Positions 8,089 to 19,165 of a DNA stretch of 24,237 nt are shown here, piece by piece. A program made the position numbers and the translations under genes. The DNA comes from Mucidula mucida (Eukaryota > Basidiomycota > Agaricomycetes > Agaricales > Physalacriaceae). The notes under the pieces are model-generated. The model was given only the letters and a program-made list of their open reading frames with translations. It was not told the DNA's origin and did no database searches. The stretch is from assembly GCA_015501055.1 (NCBI GenBank), contig JADNYV010000518.1, positions 1 through 24,237 on the forward strand. Reading direction: 5' to 3'. The number at the start of each line of letters is the position of its first letter. Within the stretch, counting starts at the first letter, position 1.

Positions 8089-10857
8089 ATGGCGCGAGAC
8101 ACTGATGGAACATCTACAACCAGCAAGAAGAGTGATGCCTGGAGATTTTTCCATGACTCTGGACGCAAATACAGGACCGACAAGACCCATCACGAAGCAC
8201 GGTGTCTAGGATGCTTGAAGAAGATAGATAGCGCTCTCAAAAAGTACGATGCCGATCAAGTTAGCCGTGGACTGCTCCCGCGCACTGAGGCACGAACAAG
8301 TAGTCAGCTGCGCAACCAAGGTGTGCCGGACATCGTAATCCATTGCACCAGTGATTGACACGGTGTAGCTGTCCGAGATCTCGATCCCATCTGTGGAAAG
8401 ATTGATGCTTTGAAACGACACATAACCAAGTGTGACGACGCTGGGGATGCGGCAAAAACGTGGTGTGCTGGAGAGAAGGTTAAGGAAGTAACATTGAAGC
8501 TGGCGCAAGAGACTGCCGAAGGAAATGAGGGAGGGGTCTCGCAGTTACCGGGGAAGCAGAAGAAGCAATCAGTCTTTGGAATTGTACAAGCTAAGTCATT
8601 CACGAAGAAGGAGCAGATCGAGTATGAACACAACGTCCTCAAGCTGACTGTTGCACTGAATGCAGCCTGGCGTGGGGTCGACATTCCTTTTGTCCGTTGG
8701 TTCTTCGACAAATATGTTCCCAGTGGACATCTCCCTCACCGCCAGCAACTCTCATCCCATATCCTCAACGAGGAAGTCGACACAATCACGGAGGATATCA
8801 AAACTGAAGTTCACGGTCTCTATGGCACGGGCTCTGTTGACGGTTGGAGCACAAAGAAGGATGCAGTCCAAACCACAGGTCTCAATGTTTTTGGAAAGGT
8901 TAGTCTCACATCGTGTCATGTACGGATCATGTACATAATGCTTCTATCTAGGAATATCCTCTCAATATGCACGTCACAACTCCGGAGCGCAAGACATCGG
9001 CAAATCTACTACAGCACGTCCTCAAGGACATCGAGATCATGACTGTGACTTGGGGCATTGTCTTAGTCGCGTGGGCCTGTGATTCTGGTGGCGATTCAAA
9101 GGGTCTCCGACGACTACTGCTCGAGATAATGCCATGGATTATCGCGATACCTTGTTGGGCACATCAGGTACACGCTTTTACTGCAGAGTCGACGTGCTTC
9201 TTTTCTAATCCTTTCCAGATGAATCTCATCGCAGGTGATTATCTGATTAAGTCTGACTCTCGGGTCATCGACGTCCTTGAGCAATGCCTCCTGGTTATCA
9301 ACTGGTTTCTTGGCCACAAGCGAGCGCACAGCATGCTTGAAAATGAGCAAGACAGGGAGGAATGGGCTCGACACCTTACTTTCATCCGCGCCGGCATCAC
9401 ACGATGGACGACACACTATTTGTCAATGCGACGTCTCCTAGAGCTCAAAAAGGTTCTCCGGTCCCTTGTGCTCCGCGACGAGGATATTCTGCTCACAGCT
9501 GGTGGTGACAAAGAAGAGCAAGTCGAAGCCGCTCAAGCCATCATTGACATCATTGAAGACCGAGACTTTTGGGCTGGTGTTGCTCGGTACGATAAAGTTG
9601 CTGCTTTCAATTCTGCGACTAACAAATCGACAGGACAAAGATCTATCTTGAGCCATTGGCGTATGCAACTAATGTTGCTCAAGGCGCCTCAACACGTCTC
9701 GATCACGTTCTCGTCACTCTTGCTACCCTCCACCGCACATACTCCGTAGAGTCTGATGTCTTCGACGATCCTGTCGCTTCAGCTGCACTCCTCAAAAGTC
9801 TTCAGAAGAGGTGGGCTGCCTTGAAGACAGACCAGGATGTCTATCTCGTTGCCGTCTTCCTTAATCCATACTTCCGTGCCTTTTTCTTCAACGACTCAGA
9901 TGATGCTCCCCATTCCCTCTCGCGCATCGGCTTCTATGGACTTGTAAAGCGTGTCTACAAGCGTGTCTTCCGTCTTGAAGCTGGTGATGATGTCCCGCCG
10001 GAGCTCTTTTCGAATTACTTGCAGTATTACGACGGAGAAGGACGTTTCACAAAGGACAAGCTCGGACTGGATGAGTTCAAGCAAGAGTATAAAGGACAGG
10101 TACGTCTCAACCGTCTTGCTTATGCTTGTATTTACCCGTACAAAAGGATACCGTTCAATTTATGAACACCGTATGGAAAGGTCTCCCGAAATCCAATCCT
10201 CTAGCAAGACTTGCTTTGCTTGTCCTGTCGATTGTAGCAAACTCAGCAGGCATCGAGCGGCACTATAGCAAGCTTGGTCACATCTACCAGGACAAGCACC
10301 GGAGCCTCCTCGACCCGAAACGTGCTCACAAAACTGCAATGGTAAGCCGGTCCATTAGATTGCAGTTCCCGGAGAAGCCGCACGCAAAACGAAGCTTTAT
10401 CCGGGTTGACCACGATGTTTCTGCTGTATCATTGGATGCAGATATACACATAGACGCCGAGACAGACGCGAACATGGATGCAGATGTCGACATGGATGAG
10501 GAGAGGGAGGACGATGACTCAGACGATGCCCGTGGTGCCCAAGGACTTCTTCGTTCGCATCGCCGCCTAGCTGCAGACGACAATGACGGGTCCGGTTCTG
10601 ATGAGTCTGACGACGACAACAATCCTCCCGTACCTGCAGTTCCTCGTGTTACACTGCACTTCGGACTTAACGAGCGCATTGCGCTGAAGGATATTTTTCA
10701 TTTTGACGAGCAGCGACGTGAAAGTCCGTGGGGAGGTACCATGTGGATGTTTCAGGTGGTGGGGGAACGTACTGTTGAGGAAGAGCTTCGGTTCTATGAC
10801 AACACAGAGGCAAATGATGAGACGGGTGCCGAAGATGCACCAATGGTAGTAGATTAA
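8089..10857 (+). CDS. Intact hAT transposase, BED finger plus C-terminal dimerisation domain
   Basis: Exons: 8089-8320, 8369-8898, 8952-9167, 9219-9586, 9634-10099 and 10147-10857, giving 840 aa ending DAPMVVD and TAA. Each intron is 47-53 nt with GT..AG borders; the junctions restore family motifs, for example VFGK joined to EYPLNMHVTT and CWAHQ joined to MNLIAGDYL. The acidic triad Asp235, Asp298 and Glu641 is complete, as are the CxxH-type motif (CWAH) and the dimerisation region. The enzyme would excise and insert the element by cut-and-paste, giving 8-bp duplications as seen here. The BED finger probably binds the subterminal GGTCA/TGACC arrays (inference). Two introns (first and third) have lengths divisible by three; the 51-nt one has no in-frame stop and could be retained without frameshift. 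Confidence 0.92.
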
Positions 10858-10908
10858 CATTACAGTAGCTAGAACCTCTTTATACAATGTCACGGCGCTT
10901 TTTTAGCT

Positions 10909-11008
10909 CTTGACCCCTTGAAATCGTGGGGTCAGGTCAGGTCAGAATCGACAGAACCTGACCCCGACTCTGACCATAGGTCATGACCCCGGGGTCAGGA
11001 CAACACTG
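10909..11008 (+). repeat. Right terminal and subterminal repeat region, copy B
   Basis: About nine GGTCA/TGACC motifs in 100 bp. It includes the perfect palindromes GGTCATGACC and TGACCCCGGGGTCA just inside the terminal CAACACTG. The same block is repeated 169 bp downstream as the right end of copy A. Confidence 0.85.
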
Positions 11009-11016
11009 CCAATGGT
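11009..11016. repeat. Right target-site duplication of inner hAT (CCAATGGT)
   Basis: Second copy of CCAATGGT, followed at once by the remainder of copy A (AGTAGATTAACATTACAG). Confidence 0.95.
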
Positions 11017-11077
11017 AGTAGATTAACATTACAGTAGCTAGAACCTCTTTATACAATGTCACGGCGCTTTTTTAGCT

Positions 11078-11177
11078 CTTGACCCCTTGAAATCGTGGGG
11101 TCAGGTCAGGTCAGAATCGACAGAACCTGACCCCGACTCTGACCATAGGTCATGACCCCGGGGTCAGGACAACACTG
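11078..11177 (+). repeat. Right terminal and subterminal repeat region, copy A
   Basis: Identical to the right end of copy B. GGTCATGACC is at 11148-11157 and the 14-bp palindrome TGACCCCGGGGTCA at 11153-11166; the element ends CAACACTG at 11177. Confidence 0.85.
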
Positions 11178-11185
11178 CACGGGAC
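11178..11185. repeat. Right target-site duplication of outer hAT (CACGGGAC)
   Basis: Matches 4872-4879 exactly. It lies next to the predicted branch point (CGACTAAC on the minus strand, 11188-11195) of the HsbA-like gene's first intron. Confidence 0.95.
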
Positions 11186-11419
11186 GCGTTAGTCGAAGTT
11201 GAATGTAAGACGACGATTCAGCTTCACCTTGAGAGTCTGCGTCGATTTACCCAGGCGCGCGCTGATGTCCCACAAGTCATCCTGTATGTTGATAGTAGAC
11301 CCTACTATAAGGTCTGCGGCGGCTCGTTGTACGTCCGACTTCAAAGAAGACAAGTCTTTTTGAATGCTGTCCGCAGCCCAGACACCTATGAATAACGCAA
11401 CGAAGAGGATGAGCATCAT

Positions 11420-11888
11420 GATGGCAGTCGATGCCAGAAAGCGCACAAGTTCGGTCTGCTCTTATGGCACTGCCTAAGGATCTGCAATGCCTTGGGACGT
11501 GGTCAGATGAAGAAAGAAGGCAGCTGCAGTGATCATGAGTAGAGAGATCTGCACCAGTCAAGGATTCGACGATTGTATGGTCGTGTGTCCGCCAGAAGGG
11601 AGACCGAGAGTGTAGCAGACTGTGATCATGAACCAAGGCAATTGAAAGTTTTCAACTGAGAAACGTTGAAATTGAGAAATGTTGAATATCGCAGCGGCCT
11701 AGTAAGGTGATATAGGTGTAAGTTTCCTTGTGGGCTCAAAAGCGACTCTGGAACATGCTGGTTGCCTGCTTTCAATTTCCAACTAGCGTCTCTACCAGTA
11801 GAAACTCTAATAAATAGGAATGACGACGAGTATCACGCCGAGCCGTATATACACAGAGAGGAAAATGGTGGACAGACAGCAACAAGGT
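11420..11888. other. Upstream region of the HsbA-like gene
   Basis: About 470 bp between the stop of the adhesin-like gene and the start of the HsbA-like gene, both on the minus strand. It should hold the HsbA-like promoter and 5' UTR. TATATA occurs at 11846-11851, over 420 bp from the ATG. A 14-bp near-exact direct repeat TGAGAAAYGTTGAA is at 11657-11670 and 11673-11686. I see no further gene. Confidence 0.45.
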
Positions 11889-13134
11889 CTAAAGAAATGT
11901 CAAGACAGCCTGCCCTCTCTTCCCCGACAACCTGATGTCAGCTCTACCATCACCAAAAGCACCCGCGCGACGATCAAGTTTCCTTGAGGATGCTCGGGAC
12001 GATACGACGGATTTCGGCGGAAATATAACATCCGGTTGTCCGAGACTGGTTCTGACATTGAAGTTGCCTCCACAAATTGCAGGCCACGACACGGCGATAT
12101 CTCCACATTGTGTCTCGGCAAGTAACGCAACATGGGTCGTATTTGACTTGCGCAGATTGACATGAACATTTCCTAGCTTGACGTCAGCGGTAAGCTTAAC
12201 GAGACGATGAGCTGCGCTGGCGATGTTGATAGTGCTCGCAATGTTCCTGATATATTGTGAGAAAGATAGTTGGGGAATCTGATGTAAAAGAGACTGACCC
12301 TATCTCTGTGAACATTGTCACAGAGGCAGCCAAGTCGTTCTTGACTTGAATCACTGCATTGATAGATCCACAGGAGGATATTAATTCCAAGGATTCCGTG
12401 ACATCGAAGAAGCCTTCAATCAAGCCGATCTTGGTAGACAAGAGTGCAGCGCGCGCTCGCAGCGCCTTTGCATATCACACTCAGACTGGGTATAGTTTCC
12501 GAGGTTAGAAAGGGCTCACCGTTACAGTGATCGACATAGCGGTATGAATGTTAATGTTGGCGAAAAACACACTCTTTAACGTCTCGTCTAGAGTGAACGA
12601 GAACGACGGAATAACGCATTCGAAATGCTGAAAAACATGATGGGAGGGAAACATGATTTCGACATCAAAATATAAGCAGTTGGGCTCATGTTTGGGTACC
12701 TATACGTACATCACTTCAGTAGAGTGCTACATGCGCCTAAGTTCGACTCACAATGATCATTGCGGCATAATGCCCGCCTCCGATGCGAGTAGAGGTTACT
12801 ATCTTCCTTTCGTAGGTCGCAGTAGCACAACCGGGTCGATATCTAACATGTATCCTGACTTCTATCGCGTCGGCCTTGGTGTGGCGCGTAGACATGCGGA
12901 CCCGTCCCGGTGCCTTCTCTAGACATATGAGACTGTACACGATGAATCCAGGTGGAAGGCTCAATTGGAAAGACCGCTGTTTCCAATCTGCCAGTTCCTC
13001 GTCGGATGCTATGGAGAGTCAGAGGAGCAGCGAAAACGTGGTGAAAAGGTGTACATACGAGGAAGAGTCCAGCAAAATGCGCCAGGTGAACTATCAGAGA
13101 GTAGTTGCGTATCTAGATACTGTGGCGCAGACAT
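11889..13134 (-). CDS. Beta-rich adhesin-like protein (DUF7330/DUF4097-type), 345 aa
   Basis: Exons on the minus strand: 13059-13134, 12752-13008, 12520-12699, 12299-12465 and 11889-12246, with introns of 50, 52, 52 and 52-54 nt. All junctions keep the frame. The N-terminal part (MSAPQYLDTQLLSDSSPG) has no signal peptide. The C-terminal two thirds alternate short beta-strand-like stretches with Ser/Asn/Gly turns (FANINIHTAMSITVT, SLELISSCGSINAVIQV, LGNVHVNLRKSNTTHVAL, GGNFNVRTSLGQPDV), ending GRADIRLSGKRGQAVLTFL. This repeated strand-turn layout and the final Gly-rich beta segment fit the large agaricomycete families annotated as DUF7330 or adhesin-like, related in pattern to DUF4097 beta-helices. 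Function is unknown; a structural or surface role is only a guess. Gene structure is well supported; the family name is less certain. Confidence 0.7.
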
Positions 13135-13612
13135 GGTAGCTAGACTCGTATGAGACTAAGAGAGACCGCTGTGGGGTTAGTCTGATAGATGCTGAGAGCC
13201 TGATGAAGATGGCATCATTGGCTTTAGAGAAGCGCTTGTTGACGTCGCCGTGGGTCAGCGCTTAAGAGCTTTGATGCCCTTCGAAATGAAAGAGAGAGTC
13301 TTATGAAGGGCCAGATCCCGAGCACCACAACACGCGTTAAGTTTGAAGGGGAGATGGTCGAAACGGTGAACAAGTTAAAGGAGAAACAAAGGTCATCGTC
13401 GTGGTGGTTTGAAGGCAGATGAAGAATATATTTCAAATTCCAGAAAGGGCATGGCACAGCCACCCAGTCGCTGACCTCGTCTCTTTGCTTCGTTTCTTTC
13501 CCAGGCCTGATGGCCGTGCGATAACATGATGTAAAAGCTCGCTTTGCGCTCTCACCAGTCATCGTGAGCCTTTGAAAAGCATTCGACTTGCACATACTGA
13601 TTGACGCAGGCC
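13135..13612. other. Divergent intergenic region
   Basis: About 480 bp between the divergent starts of the adhesin-like gene (minus) and the DUF6914-like gene (plus). It should hold both promoters. Open frames crossing it have no splice support or recognisable family. No TATA box stands out. Confidence 0.45.
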
Positions 13613-14131
13613 ATGTCAACGTCCGTTTATTTGTGCTGCTATATATCTGAGCGCGGCCTGTTTGGCCTATACCACTGGGCAATTGTCCTTGCGCGGGGAC
13701 GACTCAACCAGCCTGTCAGTCTCTACTCGATCACGCAGGCAGGTCTTGAAAAATGGAAGCAAACGCACAAAATCGATGCCATTCTTTTCAAAGAACGTGA
13801 CATACTCGCGCTGGTCTCTTTGCCTCGCCTGAATGTCCCCTTTGAGGAGGTTGCGGCGTTTCTTTCTGCTGAAGATCCCGAGCGAGGGAATAGTCTCCAT
13901 TTCCACAAAACATGGTCCTCCGCGCAGTGGATTATTCGCTGCCTTCAAAGGATGAACTCGTTTGGCTGGTTTACGACGACCCCGGCTGGAAACCTGTCAG
14001 ATCGCGACGACTACTACGAGTATATGTATACGCAGAAGGCTTTACGTTGCGAGACAGCGTTGAAAGCGCGCGCCACTTTTCCTGACTTTGTGGGTGAGAT
14101 TGTCGACGGCGTCCGCCTTCTTCGACCATGA
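13613..14131 (+). CDS. DUF6914-like hypothetical protein, 172 aa
   Basis: Single-exon gene. The pattern YHWAIVLARG near residues 20-29, then a segment where an incoming ligand-like loop is followed by a Leu-rich helix (VPFEEVAAFLSAEDP), a Trp-containing WSSAQWIIRCLQRM helix and FGWF, matches what I recall of the fungal DUF6914 family, small proteins resembling a cysteine-peptidase-like or PPPDE-like layout (YHW..., W-x-x-A/S-x-W). No signal peptide or membrane segment. The start ATG 13613 is preferred because the in-frame sequence upstream looks non-coding. A GTAAGT donor sits just after the stop (14134), so a 3' UTR intron is possible. Function unknown; family assignment is tentative, but codon-level coherence over 172 residues suggests a real gene. 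Confidence 0.6.
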   Translation: MSTSVYLCCYISERGLFGLYHWAIVLARGRLNQPVSLYSITQAGLEKWKQTHKIDAILFKERDILALVSLPRLNVPFEEVAAFLSAEDPERGNSLHFHKTWSSAQWIIRCLQRMNSFGWFTTTPAGNLSDRDDYYEYMYTQKALRCETALKARATFPDFVGEIVDGVRLLRP

Positions 14132-16432
<2,301 letters not shown>

Positions 16433-16886
16433 ATAGAAGTATTAGACGAACAAATTCTATAGGAACGTATCGGGCAGGTTAATACATACTCTGGAAATCA
16501 CTCAAGTCTTGCCAGGCGTGATCAAGCAAGCAATGATATGTATCTGTAAACAGCATTGGCCTTCGGCAATGCAAGACAAGCTCGCAATCAATCATTTTCT
16601 CGTCCTCCACATGCGGTGTTACTTCGCGAAAGTTGGGCACACTGACTCCACTGCGATCAGGTGGCACCCGTAGCTTTCTTTTCTTCCATTCTTAAACCCT
16701 CAAAGTTTCCGGCCACTTCCGATCATCCCGGTGGTTCTTGAGGTAGCGAGAGCACCCTAGGTACATCTTGGGAATCTATCTTCCCGCTTGTTCTGTAGAC
16801 GATTAAACGTACTGAATCGGGGGAGGAGTAGATGGTATCTTTATTCATAACAACCCTATATACGCGCGTTCTGAGTTTCGTCGTAA
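16433..16886. other. Intergenic region between convergent genes
   Basis: About 450 bp between the stop codons of glutathione reductase (plus) and the agmatinase-family gene (minus). It should contain both 3' UTRs. I see no gene, repeat or RNA in it. Confidence 0.5.
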
Positions 16887-18419
16887 TCACCAGTTCAAGT
16901 CTTCCGGTGTGAACGGTCCAACATGGGGTTTCGGTGGCACATCGAGCTGCATCATGACGAGGAAGTCGGCGACGATATCAGCCGCTGCGATCCCAGTAAT
17001 ATCGGCTAGACACAAAAACAGTCAAGTCAACCACGTAAAGGAGTATTAGGCGGAGGCAGACCATGATCATAAGCCGGTGCGACCTCCACTATATCAGCGC
17101 CGACAAAATTGAGGCCCGACAGACCGCGAAGGATACGCTTCACCTCGCGAGTAGTCCACCCACCGACTTCGGGGGTTCCAGCTATTTAAGTCGCGTTAGA
17201 CCCGCCTCGGTGGAAAAGAAAGGTATAAATGAAAACTGACTTGCGGGCGCCAAACCAGGATCGACAACGTCGATGTCCAAGCTGAGGTAGACAGGGCTGT
17301 CGCCAACGCGCTGCCGTATCTTTTTTATAACGTTAAGAATGCCGTAGTCGTCGATGTCGTCTGTGCTGATAACTTGGAAGCCGACGGTGTCGTCGTGTTC
17401 CATATCTTCGATGCCCTGTCAGTGTTATGGTTGAGAAGGGGGTGAAGAGGAAAGATATGGAAGGGGCGTACGAGCATTTTGCAGCGGATTCCGCCGTGGA
17501 TGCTGGTGTTCGTCATGAGATGCTCTTCGTGGGCGATGGAGAAAAAGGTGCCGTGGGTGATGCGCTCTTGTTCTGTACCGCCGAAGGCCATAGGTGGCCA
17601 TGTATCCAGGTGGGCGTCAAAGTGGATGACGGAGACCGGTCCGTAGACTTTGTTCAGAGAACGCAAGATGGGGAGGACCTTTCAGGGTTTGAATCTAAGC
17701 ATCGTATTCAAAACCCCTACGAAATGAAGCTCTTACAATAGTATGATCCCCACCTAAAGTAACGATGCGAGGATGTTCCTTGCCGTCTTTGGCGAATGCC
17801 GCAGTACGCGACTTGTACGCTTCGCTGATACCGCCCATGACTGGACGCGACAAAAGCGTGTCGTACGCAGCTTCCATTTGGTCGATAGCTTTCGCGTTAT
17901 CATACGCGGAGACGGGAACCTCCAGACAGATTAATTTGAGAGCGGAAAAGAATAATCACTACACACATCTCCGCAATCCATCAAGCTCGAGCCATGGTCG
18001 TATGGACTCGAGTCCCAAGTCAGCGTGTATCCTCTGTTGTGGTGCTGTCGACGCGATCCGGATCGGATCGCAAAAGGTCCAAACCGTGCGCCTGGAAAGG
18101 GTTATAAGAACAAGGTGCACTTATGCGATTTGGCTGGCTGCATACCAGGCCGATACGACGTGGTGGTGTCGAAGGGGAATCCAATAATGCCTATGTCAAA
18201 TGGCTGGGAAGCATCCTCCAGACAACGTGCATACGGGAAGTGCGAGAAGCTGAGCGGACCGGTATACCCAAGGTCAACCTGCGCTCCGTATTTTGCCGTC
18301 CATGGCTCGGTCGCGATGTCCACGCTGGGTATTTGAACACTGGAGAACGCGTGCTGGGAGTGACACTCCCCTACCGCGTAGAGCGAGAACGACAATAGTG
18401 GGAGGAGAAGTCCAGACAT
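16887..18419 (-). CDS. Secreted agmatinase/arginase-family ureohydrolase
   Basis: Manganese ureohydrolase that would release urea from agmatine or a related guanidino compound. Exons on the minus strand: 18146-18419, 17967-18091, 17737-17919, 17472-17678, 17241-17415, 17062-17181 and 16887-17005 (introns 47-59 nt), 400 aa. Metal ligands are all present: His192 in GGDHT, Asp215/His217/Asp219 in DAHLD, and Asp310/Asp312 in SLDIDVVDP. Other family blocks are [31 protein letters not shown], and [19 protein letters not shown] near the end. The N-terminus ([21 protein letters not shown]) looks like a signal peptide, so the enzyme is probably secreted or vacuolar, as for many fungal agmatinase-like proteins. 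It is divergent from the OPT transporter, with GATA sites 35-101 bp upstream of its start. Exact substrate is uncertain. Confidence 0.93.
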
Positions 18420-19165
18420 GGATGGCAAAGCACAGCAGACAGAAATGACCTGCAGATAAGCGCTGAATGCTTATCGGCGTATCTATCTTATACTCCGCAT
18501 GATAGAGCTTAGACCTATCAGCGGCGCTGTGCCTTGTTATGCGGCAGGCGAATGTTTAGGCGAATGTTGGCTGCAATTCAACGATTATGCGTACGATCTC
18601 ATCCGGCCTTGAAGGTCTGAATAATTAAGATTTTGACTTGTCATCGTTGTCAGAACGGTGCCTTTCAAAGATAGCGCTACGAGTGACAAAGATTCTTCTT
18701 GGAGGGACGACAGAAAGGTGGACGTATGAATCTCCTACGTTCGAAGAGCTCGAGGAATTGTTTTGAAGTTGGGAGCACACGAGAAAGCACGCAAGAGCAC
18801 GTGTCACGATCAACACATTTTTTCCCACCAACTTCCCAGTTAGACGTTCCTAATAATTCCAATAAATCGTTGGCTCTACTCTGAACCAGCTAGATGTCTG
18901 CTCTAGCTCTAGAAGGCTATACATCATCCTTAGAAATCCTTTATCAATGATTCCGTCGAGCCCAGGGCGCAGGCATGTCCGATCTTCCCTTTGGATCACG
19001 CCGAGCCAATCCGCATGCCTGGAATAAGTGGAGGACTTCGATATGATTGATGCGCGTGCTATCCAGCCCATAGATAAACCCAAATGGGCGTTCCGTGCAT
19101 GATAACGATAAATACGAAGGAGTTCCCATTCATGCTTAGGACTTCCTTCCGTGCCCTCCCGCAGA
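18420..19165. other. Divergent promoter region, agmatinase and OPT transporter
   Basis: About 750 bp between the two divergent start codons. It holds the GATA-site cluster at 18454-18520. No gene is supported in the rest; short open frames lack splice or family support. Confidence 0.5.
18454..18520. promoter_or_regulatory. Cluster of five GATA-factor sites (HGATAR)
   Basis: HGATAR matches: AGATAA 18454-18459 (plus), CGATAA 18471-18476 (minus), AGATAG 18483-18488 (minus), TGATAG 18500-18505 (plus) and TGATAG 18515-18520 (minus). Chance expectation for both strands in 67 bp of even composition is about 0.2. HGATAR is the recognition sequence of AreA/NIT2-type nitrogen regulators. The position, just upstream of an agmatinase-family gene and divergent to a peptide transporter, suggests nitrogen control (inference). 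Confidence 0.6.

Larger units (their letters stand above)
7864..11008 (+). mobile_element. Inner, intact hAT DNA transposon (copy B), 3,145 bp
   Basis: Complete element inserted in the same orientation into the 3' end of copy A's transposase gene. Left end CAGTGTTGCCCAGG, right end CAGGACAACACTG, flanked by CCAATGGT duplications at 7856-7863 and 11009-11016. It is offset from copy A by exactly 2,984 bp. The transposase gene is uninterrupted and both subterminal repeat regions are present, so it has everything seen in an autonomous hAT element. Confidence 0.95.
4880..11177 (+). mobile_element. Outer hAT DNA transposon (copy A), interrupted by an identical copy
   Basis: The element spans 6,298 bp. 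Subtracting the 3,145-bp inner copy and one 8-bp duplication leaves 3,145 bp, exactly the length of the inner copy. Ends are CAGTGTTGCCCAGG on the left and, inverted, CAGTGTTGTCCTGA on the right: 8 bp perfect, 10 of 11 matching. It is flanked by CACGGGAC duplications. It carries a BED-finger hAT transposase gene on the plus strand, opposite to the host gene. The part left of the inner copy is 4880-7863; the remnant right of it is 11017-11177. All segments I compared with the inner copy are identical, so both insertions are young. Confidence 0.95.
4535..11419 (-). pseudogene. HsbA-like secreted protein gene, split by nested hAT elements in its first intron
   Basis: Coding exons on the minus strand: 11228-11419, 4673-4864 and 4535-4618 (192, 192 and 84 nt, all phase 0), giving 155 aa. 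Exon 1 starts with a signal peptide (MMLILFVALFIGVWA, cleavage near A/D), then a helical segment with regular Leu/Val spacing. Exon 2 continues as helical sequence containing VALQSYAP and ARLKDK; exon 3 ends with an amphipathic helix. Size, signal peptide and all-helical pattern resemble the HsbA family (hydrophobic surface-binding, PF12296), but I assign this with only moderate confidence. Intron 2 is 54 nt. Intron 1 would be 57 nt without the transposon: GTGAAG donor at 11227, branch CGACTAAC at 11188-11195, acceptor CATACAG ending at 4865. The 6.3-kb insertion separates branch point and acceptor, so normal expression is doubtful. Exons themselves are undamaged. Confidence 0.6.

Noticed and set aside
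7864..11008. Reading the two hAT copies as a tandem duplication by unequal crossing-over
   Set aside because: The 8-bp CCAATGGT duplication and complete CAGTGTTG ends at the inner junctions are only explained by a transposition event.
11657..11686. TGAGAAAYGTTGAA direct repeat as a transposon footprint
   Set aside because: Only two short copies, no terminal inverted repeats or duplications; probably chance A/T-rich repetition.
12628..12751. A single 124-nt intron in the adhesin-like gene
   Set aside because: A 52-nt intron with acceptor at 12700 leaves 12628-12699 as open in-frame coding sequence with a sensible VPKHEPNCLYFDVEIMF segment, matching the intron size of the locus.
13224..13682. 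Minus-strand open frame of 152 codons upstream of the DUF6914-like gene
   Set aside because: Overlaps that gene's start, has low-complexity and unstructured composition, and lacks splice or family support.
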